The position numbers and the translations under genes are program-made. Source: Candidatus Palauibacter rhopaloidicola (GTDB taxonomy: Bacteria > Gemmatimonadota > Gemmatimonadetes > Palauibacterales > Palauibacteraceae). From it: 64,000 bases of DNA. The stretch spans positions 62,001 through 126,000 of the forward strand of contig JAPPGH010000010.1 in NCBI GenBank assembly GCA_026914155.1. Direction: 5' to 3'. Below the pieces are notes generated by a model, which saw nothing but the letters and a program-made list of their open reading frames with translations, had not been told where the DNA came from and did not search any database. Numbering within the stretch: the first letter of the stretch is position 1; each line of letters opens with the position of its first letter. This document shows positions 54,958 through 62,837 of the stretch, in pieces.

Positions 54958-55356
54958 CTACTCCGAGGCATCGATTCGGTTCAGCTTTCCGGGCCAATCG
55001 AGGATGTGCGCATCAGCGGTCAACAGTCGGTATCCTTCGAGAGCCGTTGCTACGATCAGCCGATCGGCCGGGTCGCCGCGCAGGCCCGGCAGCAGCCCCG
55101 CCCGCACGCCGATAAGGCCATTCACCGGGAGTTCAACGAGCCCTTGAGCAAGAAGGTCGCGGCGCCACGCCTCCGTATCCGCGAGAAGATCGAGCCGGCC
55201 CCCATGCACGCGCATGGCAACCTCCCAGAAGGAGATGGCCGAGACCGCGGCGCGCCTCTGCGGTAGCGCCCGCTCGACCGTCCGCCGCGCGCGTCGCCCC
55301 AGACGACGGTCTCCACTCCTGAGCCATAGCAGAACGTGCGTGTCGAGCAGGATCAA
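54958..55356 (-). CDS. vapC: PIN-domain toxin, VapC family
   Basis: A 132-residue Mg-dependent RNase toxin. The PIN acidic residues are visible: LLDTHVLLWL near residue 3, AISFWEVAMRVHGGRL near 40 and GDPADRLIVATAL near 93, with LLTADAHI near 110. ATG 55356 overlaps the antitoxin stop as ATGA, the usual antitoxin-then-toxin order. Its stop faces the MTHFR-like gene stop, 42 bases away. The target RNA is unknown. Confidence 0.93.
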   Translation of the reverse strand: MILLDTHVLLWLRSGDRRLGRRARRTVERALPQRRAAVSAISFWEVAMRVHGGRLDLLADTEAWRRDLLAQGLVELPVNGLIGVRAGLLPGLRGDPADRLIVATALEGYRLLTADAHILDWPGKLNRIDASE

Positions 55357-55634
55357 AAGAGGTCGTCTCCGTCGTCCCCGTCATCCCACCACTCCCTGGG
55401 CATCGGTCCTACGATGTCGCCGTGGATCCGGATGATGTCTCGATCCCGCCCGAACCAGCTCTCGGGCTGATCCTCGCATGGCACGAGCTTCGACACGGGG
55501 CGGCCGTTCTTGGTGATGACGATCTCCTCACCGGTCTCTGCGACTTCATCCATGAGCTTGAGACATTTCGCCTTGAACTCCGAGGCCTTGATCGTCCGCG
55601 GGAGCCCCGCGGGCGGTTCGTGATCCGAGTCCAT
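55353..55634 (-). CDS. Phd/YefM family antitoxin
   Basis: A 93-residue antitoxin. The Phd/YefM N-terminal fold is recognisable: RTIKASEFKAKCLKLMDEVAETGEEIVITKNGRPVSKLVPC (residues about 13-53), normally both DNA-binding and dimerising. The acidic tail (PREWWDDGDDGDDLF) should neutralise the toxin. ATG 55634 has GGAGCGGACGG upstream. It is preceded by a promoter whose spacer holds a perfect 20-base palindrome, the likely autorepression site. Confidence 0.93.
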   Translation of the reverse strand: MDSDHEPPAGLPRTIKASEFKAKCLKLMDEVAETGEEIVITKNGRPVSKLVPCEDQPESWFGRDRDIIRIHGDIVGPMPREWWDDGDDGDDLF

Positions 55635-55675
55635 CCGTCCGCTCCGAGTATGTCGTATGCCCTCAACGAGCCATC

Positions 55676-55704
55676 AATAGAACCATGGTCATGACCATGG
55701 TCAA
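55676..55704 (-). promoter_or_regulatory. Predicted promoter of the toxin-antitoxin operon
   Basis: Reading leftward, TTGACC (55704-55699) and TCTATT (55681-55676) are exactly 17 bases apart, about 42 bases before the antitoxin ATG. The -35 box matches five of six consensus bases. Confidence 0.65.
55682..55701. promoter_or_regulatory. Perfect 20-base palindrome, candidate antitoxin operator
   Basis: ACCATGGT-CATG-ACCATGGT reads the same on both strands. It fills the 17-base spacer of the operon promoter and enters the -35 box, the usual position for autorepression by Phd/YefM antitoxin. Confidence 0.85.
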
Positions 55705-55827
55705 TTGATCCTCGAGCACGCGTCCAGGCCGGTACGCCAGCCGGCGCCCGAGGCCGGCACCCGGGACGGCATGGGCAACCGCACAGCGGTTGGTCCGGGT
55801 GAAGTGTTACCCGACCGTCGGCGCGGT

Positions 55828-55857
55828 ACAGGCACGCTTGCGGCACAGGCACGCTTG
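55828..55857. repeat. Two 13-base direct repeats upstream of the aldo/keto reductase gene
   Basis: ACAGGCACGCTTG occurs at 55828-55840 and again at 55845-55857, a 17-base period, 40-70 bases before the start codon. It may be a regulator-binding site or a small local duplication. Confidence 0.7.
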
Positions 55858-55895
55858 GCGCCTCCGTCACAACTCCAGCACGAGGACGACCGAAG

Positions 55896-56855
55896 ATGTT
55901 CACTCGACGCGACTGGCTTCGCTCCACCGCCGCCGCGGGCGCGGCGCTCTCCCTCAACCCCCGCATCCTGCGCGCGTTCGCGAACCAGGAGATGATCACG
56001 CGGCCAATCCCCTCCACCGGGGAGGAACTGCCGATCGTCGGCCTCGGCAGTTCGGCAACCTTTCAGCGCGTGGCGCTCAGCGACGACCACACGCAGATCG
56101 AAGGCGTCATGCAGGCGCTGGTGGACGGCGGCGGCTCGGTGTTCGACACCGCACCCAGCTACGGGCGCGGGGCGTCCGAGAGGGCGGCGGGAGACATCTG
56201 CCAGAGGCTCGGGATCTCCGATCGCATCTTCTGGGCGACGAAGGTGAACGTGGCCGGGCGGGGCGGGGGTTCCGCGGATCCGGACGCCGCCCGGGCCCAG
56301 ATCGAGCGCTCGTTCGAGTATTTCGGCGTCCCCGTCATCGACTGCATCCAGGTCCACAACCTCGGAGATCCGCCGGTACAGGTGGGGATCCTCGAGGAGT
56401 TGAAGGCGGCCGGGCGCGTCCGCTACATCGGGATCACGAGCACGAGCAAGCGGCAGTACCCGGCGCTCATGCAGTCCATGCAGGACTATCCCCTCGACTT
56501 CATCGGCATCGACTACGCGGTTGACAACGTGAGCGCGGCCGACGAGATCCTGCCGCTCGCGGCGGAACGGAACATCGGCGTGCTCGTCTACGTGCCGTTC
56601 GGGCGCACCCGGCTCTGGTCGCGCGTCGGGGACCGCGAGGTGCCGGAGTGGGCGAGCGAGTTCGACGCCCATTCGTGGGCCCAGTTCTTCATCAAGTTCG
56701 CGGCCGCGCACCCGGCCGTAACCGTGGTGACGCCGGCCACGAGCCGCGCGGAACACATGGTGGACAACCTGGGCGGCGGGATGGGACGACTCCCGGACGA
56801 GGACCAGCAGCAGCGCATGATCGAGTACGTGAGCCAGCTCCCCGAAGCCGGCTGA
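55896..56855 (+). CDS. Tat-exported aldo/keto reductase family protein
   Basis: A 319-residue NADPH-dependent aldo/keto reductase fold. The N-terminus is a twin-arginine signal (MFTRRDWLRSTAAAGAALSL), so it should be exported folded. The catalytic tetrad is visible: VFDTAPSYGRGASE near residue 82 (Asp, Tyr), WATKVNV near 113 (Lys) and CIQVHNLGDPP near 150 (His). GITSTSKRQYPALMQSM and the NADP-binding C-terminus TVVTPATSRAEHMVDNL also fit. An exported NADPH enzyme is unusual, because the periplasm lacks free NADPH; the family may bind it tightly or use another donor. Confidence 0.93.
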   Translation: MFTRRDWLRSTAAAGAALSLNPRILRAFANQEMITRPIPSTGEELPIVGLGSSATFQRVALSDDHTQIEGVMQALVDGGGSVFDTAPSYGRGASERAAGDICQRLGISDRIFWATKVNVAGRGGGSADPDAARAQIERSFEYFGVPVIDCIQVHNLGDPPVQVGILEELKAAGRVRYIGITSTSKRQYPALMQSMQDYPLDFIGIDYAVDNVSAADEILPLAAERNIGVLVYVPFGRTRLWSRVGDREVPEWASEFDAHSWAQFFIKFAAAHPAVTVVTPATSRAEHMVDNLGGGMGRLPDEDQQQRMIEYVSQLPEAG

Positions 56856-56916
56856 GCCGCCCGAAGTCCCAGCTGAGCTGAGCCACCCACCCCAGGCGGC
56901 CCGGGCCTGGACGGAG

Positions 56917-56954
56917 GCCCGGGAGGACGTTCCCGCGGGAACGCCTTCCCGGGC
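56917..56954. terminator. Long hairpin between convergent genes, probable bidirectional terminator
   Basis: An inverted repeat of 19-base arms (56917-56935 with 56936-56954) begins GCCCGGGA and ends TCCCGGGC. One arm pair is mismatched and one is a G-T pair. On the plus strand TTTCAGTCGTTTT follows. It lies between the stops of the aldo/keto reductase and the Asp-box gene. Confidence 0.75.
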
Positions 56955-56985
56955 TTTCAGTCGTTTTGAGGCGTCTTCGGTCGTT

Positions 56986-59900
56986 TCAGGAGACGAGTTC
57001 GACCGATTCGTCCGCCGGATCCACCGCAGCGAGTCCCAGACGCTCCAACTCGCGGTTCACGGCGGCCAGCTCCACGCGCCAGACCTCGTCGAGGCGGGTC
57101 GTGTAGCCCTCGAGTTCGGCCACCATGATCTCGAACACCTCGTACATCCCGCTCCCGGGCCGGCCGTCGCCGCGCTCAGACATCGAGAGCAGGTTCGCGA
57201 GCCGGTTGTTCACGCGGATCGGGAAGTTCAGCGGATCCTGGTTGCTGCGGTTCCGCACCTGGTAGATGTCGCCCTCCACGGCGGAAGCCGCAGTCCGCAG
57301 GGCCTCCGCGGCTTCCGCGAGCGCGGCATCGTCCGAGGCTTCGCGCCGGTCGTCGAGTTGCGACTTCACGCGCCGGATGGCGATCACGGCCGAGTTGGCC
57401 TCGTCCACCCGTTCCCGGATCCGCATGCCGAACTCGAACTGCTCCTGGAGGTCCTCGTCCGTCACGTCCTCGATCCAGGGATGGCGGGCAACCTCGATCT
57501 CGGCCGTCCGCACCTCGCCGTCCGCCGTCAGCCGCACGGTGTACGTCCCTGGCGGCACGGCGGGCGACATCGTGCGCACGCCCCACAGGATCATGCCGGG
57601 GAAGGTCGCGGCGGGCGCGGTGCGAAGATCCCACTGCAGCATGTTGAGCCCGGCGTCGGCCGGCATCGCGGGTCCGGCCCAGCGGTCGCGGGCCGGGCCC
57701 GGCGTCGCTTCGCCCTCCGCGGCCGTCGAGTCCCCTTCGGCGGCCGGGTCCGGGCGCGGAGCCGGCTCGTACGTGCGCAGTACCGCACCCGACGCATCGA
57801 GAATCTCGAGCCGCGCCTCCTCCGGCGCCTCCCGGAACCACCACGAGAGCGTCGCGCCGTTGGCGGAACGGTACGCGGTGGCAGGATCGAACAGCGCGAC
57901 CGCCTCCGCGGTCAGCCCGGGGCGCGCCTGCCTGAGCGGCGCCAGGTTGTCGAGCACCCAGAACCCGCGGCCGTGGCTCGCGATCGCCAGTTCGTTGTGC
58001 TCCACGATGACGTCCGAGACCGGCAGGTCCGGGAACCCCGGGTTCAACTCCTGCCAGTTCGCCCCGTCGTCGTACGACACGTACATCCCGTGCTGCGTCC
58101 CGGCGTACAGCATTCCCTCCCGGTTCGGATCCTCGCGCACCGCGTGCACGTAGGCCTCATCCCGGATGCCGTCCACGATCTTCGTCCACGTCGCCCCGTA
58201 GTCGTCCGTCTTCCAGATGTAGGGCGAGCGGTCGTTGAGGAGCGGCTTCCGCACCGAGATGTACGCCCGGCCCGCCCCGAACGCCGACGCGTCGATCTGG
58301 CTCACGCGCCCGAAGTCGGGCATGTCCGGCGGCGTCACGTCCGTCCACGTCGCGCCGCCGTCGCGCGTCACATGCACGAGACCGTCGTCCGACCCGGCCC
58401 AGATCACGTCGATGTGCACCTTGCCCGGGCCGACCGAGAAGATGGTCGCGTAGACCTCGGGCCCGTTCATGTCTCCGGTGATCGGTCCGCCGGAATGGCC
58501 CAGCGTCATCGGGTCCGCGCGCGTGAGGTCGCCGCTGATCGCCTCCCAGTCGTCGCCTCCATTCGTCGTCCTCCAGAGCCGGTTCGAGGAGGTGTAAAGG
58601 ACGTTCGGGTCGATGGGGGAGAAGATGATCGGGAACGTCCACTGCCAGCGCTCCACCATCTCGCTCGCCGGCTCGCCCGAGTAGAACCAGGGATAGGGGT
58701 TCACCTCGCGCGACGTGCCGAGGCGGCGGTTGTAGCGGTCGAGGTAGCGCCCGTTGTTCGTCCCCGAGAAGAAGACGTCGATATCCTTCGGATCCGGCGC
58801 GATGTAGCCCGGTTCCCCACCCCCGGCCCGGTACGCCACGTCCATCGAACCCTCGGTGATGCTCGCGGGCTGGCCGCCGCCGAACCCGGGCGCCTCGCCG
58901 AAGCCGAACCGGTTCGCGTTCCAGGCCGAGGGCAGGCACAGCGTGCTGTTGTCCTGCTGCGAGCCGCAGACGTGGAAGGGCACGTGGGCCGTCGTCACGC
59001 CGTGATAGAACTGGGCGGTCGAGAACTCCTGGTCCGTCCAGTGCTGCCCCGTGTCGAAGCTGACCGCGCCGCCGCCGTCGTTCGCCACGACGAGGTGGGC
59101 GGGATCCTCCGGGCTGATCCAGAGGTCGTGGAAGTCGCCGTGCGTCCCGTTGTTGATGACCTCGTACGTCGCACCGCCGTCGGTCGAGCGGAAGAAAGAG
59201 GTGTTCTGCACGTACACGACGTCGGGATCGTAGTGGTCGGCGAAGACGTGCGTGTAGTAGAAGGCCCGCTGCCGGATGCGGCGCTCGTCGTTGATCAGTT
59301 CCCACGTGTCGCCGCCGTCGTCGCTGCTGAACAGCCCCCCGTCGGCGTGCTCGAACAGGGCGTACACGCGGTCCGAATCGGCGCTCGAGACGGCGAGCCC
59401 GATCTTGCCCACGACCCCCGATTCCGGCATGCCGGGGTTCCGGGTGATCTCCGTCCAGGTGTCGCCCCCGTCGGTGCTCTTGAACATCCCGCTTCCGGGC
59501 CCTCCGGAGGACATCGTGTACTCCCTGCGGAAGGCCTCCCACAGGGCCACGTAGATCACATCCGGATTGTTGCGGTCGATGGCGATGTCCACGGCGCCCG
59601 TGCGCTCATCGCGGAAGAGGATGCGGTCCCAGGTGTCGCCGCCGTCCGTGCTCCGGAAGAGGCCCCGCTCCTCGCTCGGCACGCTGTATTTTCCGAACGA
59701 CGCGACATAGACGATGTTGGGATCCGTGGGATGGATGCGGATGTTGGCGATGGCGTCGGATTCGGAGAAGCCGACGTGCTCCCACGTCTCGCCCGCGTCC
59801 CGGCTCCGGTACACGCCGTCCCCCGGCATGATGTTGCCGCGGATGCAGGTCTCGCCCATGCCGATGAAGACGAGGTCCGGATCGGTCTCGGAGACGGCCA

Positions 59901-60219
59901 CCGCCCCGACCGACGCCGACGTGATCTTGAAGTCGGTGACCGGGAACCAGTTCTCGCCCCCGTCCGTCGTCTTCCACAGTCCCCCGCCGGTCGCGCCGAA
60001 GTAGCCCTCCAGCGGGCGCCCCACGACGCCGCTCGTGGCGATCGAACGCCCTCCCCGGTCGGGCCCCAGGTTGCGCCAGCGGTAGCCCGCCAGGAACGCG
60101 GAATCGAGCGTCACCGCTCCGGGGGCGACTTCCTGCGCCTCCAGCGCGTGTGGGTCGCCGGGGCCCGGGAAGACGAGAAGGGCCAGCATGTAAACGAAGA
60201 AGCGCAGCGTGCGGTTCAT
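56986..60219 (-). CDS. Large secreted BNR/Asp-box repeat protein (sortilin/VPS10-like, exo-sialidase-type propeller)
   Basis: A 1077-residue secreted protein. A signal peptide (MLALLVFPGPGDPHALEAQ) is followed by several bladed regions carrying Asp boxes (S/T-x-D-x-G-x-T/N-W): TTDGGENW near residue 85, SRDAGETW, STDGGDTW twice, SDDGGDTW near 283, TTNGGDDW, TRDGGATW and TDDYGATW. Residues about 830-1077 form a C-terminal helical region with an immunoglobulin-like insertion (GTYTVRLTADGEVRTAEIEV). These proteins are very common in Gemmatimonadota and Bacteroidota; the function is unknown, and the Asp boxes alone do not prove glycosidase activity. ATG 60219 has GGAG upstream. Confidence 0.92.
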   Translation of the reverse strand: MNRTLRFFVYMLALLVFPGPGDPHALEAQEVAPGAVTLDSAFLAGYRWRNLGPDRGGRSIATSGVVGRPLEGYFGATGGGLWKTTDGGENWFPVTDFKITSASVGAVAVSETDPDLVFIGMGETCIRGNIMPGDGVYRSRDAGETWEHVGFSESDAIANIRIHPTDPNIVYVASFGKYSVPSEERGLFRSTDGGDTWDRILFRDERTGAVDIAIDRNNPDVIYVALWEAFRREYTMSSGGPGSGMFKSTDGGDTWTEITRNPGMPESGVVGKIGLAVSSADSDRVYALFEHADGGLFSSDDGGDTWELINDERRIRQRAFYYTHVFADHYDPDVVYVQNTSFFRSTDGGATYEVINNGTHGDFHDLWISPEDPAHLVVANDGGGAVSFDTGQHWTDQEFSTAQFYHGVTTAHVPFHVCGSQQDNSTLCLPSAWNANRFGFGEAPGFGGGQPASITEGSMDVAYRAGGGEPGYIAPDPKDIDVFFSGTNNGRYLDRYNRRLGTSREVNPYPWFYSGEPASEMVERWQWTFPIIFSPIDPNVLYTSSNRLWRTTNGGDDWEAISGDLTRADPMTLGHSGGPITGDMNGPEVYATIFSVGPGKVHIDVIWAGSDDGLVHVTRDGGATWTDVTPPDMPDFGRVSQIDASAFGAGRAYISVRKPLLNDRSPYIWKTDDYGATWTKIVDGIRDEAYVHAVREDPNREGMLYAGTQHGMYVSYDDGANWQELNPGFPDLPVSDVIVEHNELAIASHGRGFWVLDNLAPLRQARPGLTAEAVALFDPATAYRSANGATLSWWFREAPEEARLEILDASGAVLRTYEPAPRPDPAAEGDSTAAEGEATPGPARDRWAGPAMPADAGLNMLQWDLRTAPAATFPGMILWGVRTMSPAVPPGTYTVRLTADGEVRTAEIEVARHPWIEDVTDEDLQEQFEFGMRIRERVDEANSAVIAIRRVKSQLDDRREASDDAALAEAAEALRTAASAVEGDIYQVRNRSNQDPLNFPIRVNNRLANLLSMSERGDGRPGSGMYEVFEIMVAELEGYTTRLDEVWRVELAAVNRELERLGLAAVDPADESVELVS

Positions 60220-60326
60220 GGCAAGGCTCCGTGGCTGGACGGTCGGCGGCCGCGATGGACCCGTTCGCCCAAGATAGATGGAGGCTCGGCGGAGGCGGAA
60301 GGTGACCCGTGTCCGTCACACCGTCG

Positions 60327-61592
60327 TTACCGGGCGCCCCTCGCGGAGTTCTGACGCGGCGGGTCCGGCGCAATGAGTTCGTACATGACGATGGACTCGA
60401 TGTCGAGGACATCCCGGCGCGACCCCAGAATGTAGTCGACGCCGAACTCGTAGATCTGGAGCTCCGGCAGCGGATCCAAATGACAGAGGAAGGCGCCCTC
60501 CGGTTCGAAGACCAGCCATCCGGTCGTCTCTCTCGGCCTCGGGTAACGTCTGACCCAGATCCGTCCGTCGCGGCCGACACTGACGGAAGCGGCGGCCGGG
60601 AAGAGATCGGCGACCGGACGTTCGTCGCTCAGGAGGGCGGCGGTTTGCGGGCGACGGGTTGCGGCAAAATCCCCAAGGTTCCGATCCCGCTGCTGCCTCG
60701 CATACTCTTCGCGCCAGGCCCGGACGTCGGCCCGGGTCACCTCCCGATCCTCGTCCGTCCAGCGGATGATCCGGTGCAGACGAAACTGCTCGTCGAGTAC
60801 GCGTACTTCCGGATCACGCCCCGTCGTGACGGCAACTGTCGTCCCCTCCGCATCGACACTGGACCCGGCATCGAACAGGGGACCGAAGCTGAAGTTGGGC
60901 GCACTCTCCACGGAACCGAAGCGCCGCCCCGCGACCGTGAGCCGGGGCCCCGAAAGGCCGCCGTCCGGCCCGTGCGCTTCGACGAACAGCGTCTGCGGGG
61001 TCTTGAAGTCCGTTTCGTTCTCGCGATCCAACCGCAGGTTGATCGATGTTCCGTTCGACAGCACCCCGCCGCCGCGGCTCGGGTTCGGGTACACGGGATC
61101 CAGCCTGACAACTCGAACGAACTCCCCGTCGGGAGAGAAGACGTTGAACCGCTGGGGCCGGTAGTCGCCGACCCACAGCGTGTCCCCGGGAAGAGCCCAC
61201 AGGTACCAGGGGTTTCGGAACTCTCCCGGTCCCTCCCCGCGCCCGCCCATCGAGCGCAGGAACTCGCCGGCCTCGCTGAAGATGCGGACGCGCTGGTCGC
61301 GCCGGTCGATGACCGCCACCGACCCGTCCGAGAGCCGGGCCATTCCGCGGAGGCTGTAGAATTCGTAGCGCTCGTCGCCGAGCGCATCGCCCACGGAGAA
61401 GCGGGGCTCGTCACCGACGGTACAGCGTCGATCGGAACTGAACGGGTCGCTCGTGACGATCGAGACCCCGGCGCTGTCCACCACCGAGAGAGGCTGAGCC
61501 TGCGCTTCTCCGGGATCGAATCCCCATATGGCGACCCCGATCAGGAATGCGAAGCGACACCGGGGGGCTCGGCCCCTGGTCCACAGCGTCAT
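60327..61592 (-). CDS. Secreted 6-bladed beta-propeller protein
   Basis: A 421-residue exported protein. The signal region is RFAFLIGVAIWGFDPGEAQAQ. NHL/6-bladed-propeller repeats follow: YEFYSLRGMARLSDGSVAVID near residue 76, RIFSEAGEFLRSMGGRGEGPGEFRNP near 103 and FNVFSPDGEFVRVVRLD. The C-terminal part has further strands (GRIWVRRYPRPRETTGWLVF, FLCHLDPLPELQIYEFG). No catalytic residues are recognised. It is a common family in Gemmatimonadota of unknown role. Start ATG 61592 has GAGAGGAGG about 7 bases upstream, and it has its own predicted promoter. Confidence 0.86.
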   Translation of the reverse strand: MTLWTRGRAPRCRFAFLIGVAIWGFDPGEAQAQPLSVVDSAGVSIVTSDPFSSDRRCTVGDEPRFSVGDALGDERYEFYSLRGMARLSDGSVAVIDRRDQRVRIFSEAGEFLRSMGGRGEGPGEFRNPWYLWALPGDTLWVGDYRPQRFNVFSPDGEFVRVVRLDPVYPNPSRGGGVLSNGTSINLRLDRENETDFKTPQTLFVEAHGPDGGLSGPRLTVAGRRFGSVESAPNFSFGPLFDAGSSVDAEGTTVAVTTGRDPEVRVLDEQFRLHRIIRWTDEDREVTRADVRAWREEYARQQRDRNLGDFAATRRPQTAALLSDERPVADLFPAAASVSVGRDGRIWVRRYPRPRETTGWLVFEPEGAFLCHLDPLPELQIYEFGVDYILGSRRDVLDIESIVMYELIAPDPPRQNSARGAR

Positions 61593-61618
61593 ACTGAGCC
61601 TCCTCTCCAGGCTTCCTC

Positions 61619-61647
61619 ACTGTAGATGATCGCGAGGGTCACTACAA
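61619..61647 (-). promoter_or_regulatory. Predicted sigma-70-type promoter for the propeller gene
   Basis: Reading leftward, TTGTAG (61647-61642) and TACAGT (61624-61619) are 17 bases apart, about 27 bases before the ATG, with GAGAGGAGG between. The match is moderate. Confidence 0.5.
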
Positions 61648-61672
61648 CGCGGTGGCGGGTGTATGTTGCCGG

Positions 61673-62573
61673 ATGAACGCAATGCGGGGTAGTGCGCGGA
61701 AGCTTGCGGAGACCATCTGGGGAATGGGAAGCGGGCGGACCAGGGTGGGCTACCTCGGGCCTCCCGGAACGTTCAGCGAGCAGGCGGCGCGGCGTTACGA
61801 TCCGCTGGCGCGTCACGTGCCGTTCGGGGACATCGAGAGCGTCGTGCGTGCGGCGGAGAAGGAGAAGATCGACGAGGCGCTCGTCCCGCTGGAGAACAGC
61901 ACGGAAGGCCCCGTCACCGTGACGACCGACCTCCTCGTCCACCGGACGGACCTTCGGATCCGACGTGAAGTCGTCCTTCCGATCCACCTTTGTCTGCTGA
62001 CGGAGGGCGGCGTCGATTTCGACGAAATACGGGTCGTCTATTCCCATCCGCAGGCCATCGCCCAGTGCCGGGACTACCTGGCGCGCAAACTCCCGAAAGC
62101 GGAACCCGTGGCCTCGCTGAGCACGGTGAGGGCGGTGGAGGACATGCGGATCGACGGACCCGGAGCGGCGGCCATATCGAGCATGCGGGCGGCCGAGGTT
62201 CGCCACGCCTTTGTGCGCGAAGGCCGGATCGAGGACGTCCCGGGGAACCGCACCCGGTTCGCCGTGCTGGCGCAGCGGGATCACGAACCGACGGGAAAGG
62301 ACAAGACGTCGATCTGCTTCGACTTCGCGGGCAGACGGTCCGGGCACCCTCTACCAGGCGCTCGGCGAGTTGGCGAACCGGCGGATCAACATGCTGAAGA
62401 TCGAATCGCGCCCCGCGAAGAGCAGCCTCGGACGGTACGTCTTTCTCATCGATTTCGAGGGGCACCGTACCGACCGCTTCGTAGCGGAAGCCCTGGACCG
62501 AATCAGGGAGCGCGCGTCGTCCTTCAAGATCCTCGGGTCCTACCCCAAGGCACCGCCACCCGAAGCCCGATAG
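61673..62573 (+). pseudogene. pheA: Prephenate dehydratase, frameshifted before its ACT domain
   Basis: Makes phenylpyruvate from prephenate, the last specific step before phenylalanine. The frame from ATG 61673 holds a normal dehydratase domain: VGYLGPPGTFSEQAARRY near residue 20, ALVPLENSTEGPVTVTTDLL, TVRAVEDMRIDGPGAAAISS and NRTRFAVLAQRD (the TRF motif). Near 62330-62336 the reading frame slips: after ICFDFAG the ACT domain resumes in the next frame as GPGTLYQALGELANRRINML, with IESRP and LGRYVFLIDFEGH, and ends at TAG 62573. Removing one base of GGCAGACGG restores a full-length protein. ATG 61724 is another possible start. The break may be real or a base error. Confidence 0.88.
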
Positions 62574-62837
62574 CAGGCCGTGGGAAAACCCCGCGTCAGC
62601 GCCGAGAACGGTGACGCGCTCGCCTGACAAGGAGCGACGAGGGAGAATAGCAGCGCTATTCTGCGGATATTTCGTAAGTTGTATATATTGCAATGATTTA
62701 TGTAAGTTGATGTAGCGTTCATCCCCTTTTTACATCCCCATTCCTACACGGGATTCCGTGCGACTTCGCCGGACGTGGGTGGACACTGTCGGGAGTCGGG
62801 CCAGCGGTCCGCAGACAGCCACCGCCTCCTTGGTCGG
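62574..62837. other. Intergenic stretch with an AT-rich island and a hairpin
   Basis: No gene is seen in these 264 bases between the convergent pheA and DUF262 genes. About 62655-62750 is far richer in A and T than anything else in the window. AGAATAGC (62644-62651) and GCTATTCT (62655-62662) form a perfect hairpin with a 3-base loop, without a following T-run. ATTGCAAT (62687-62694) is palindromic, and GTAAGTTG occurs at 62674-62681 and 62702-62709. It looks like a boundary of acquired DNA rather than a gene. Confidence 0.6.

Noticed and set aside
57358-60354. A 998-codon plus-strand open frame across the Asp-box gene
   Set aside because: High GC opens the opposite frame. Its translation is low-complexity, arginine- and histidine-rich, and has no motif.
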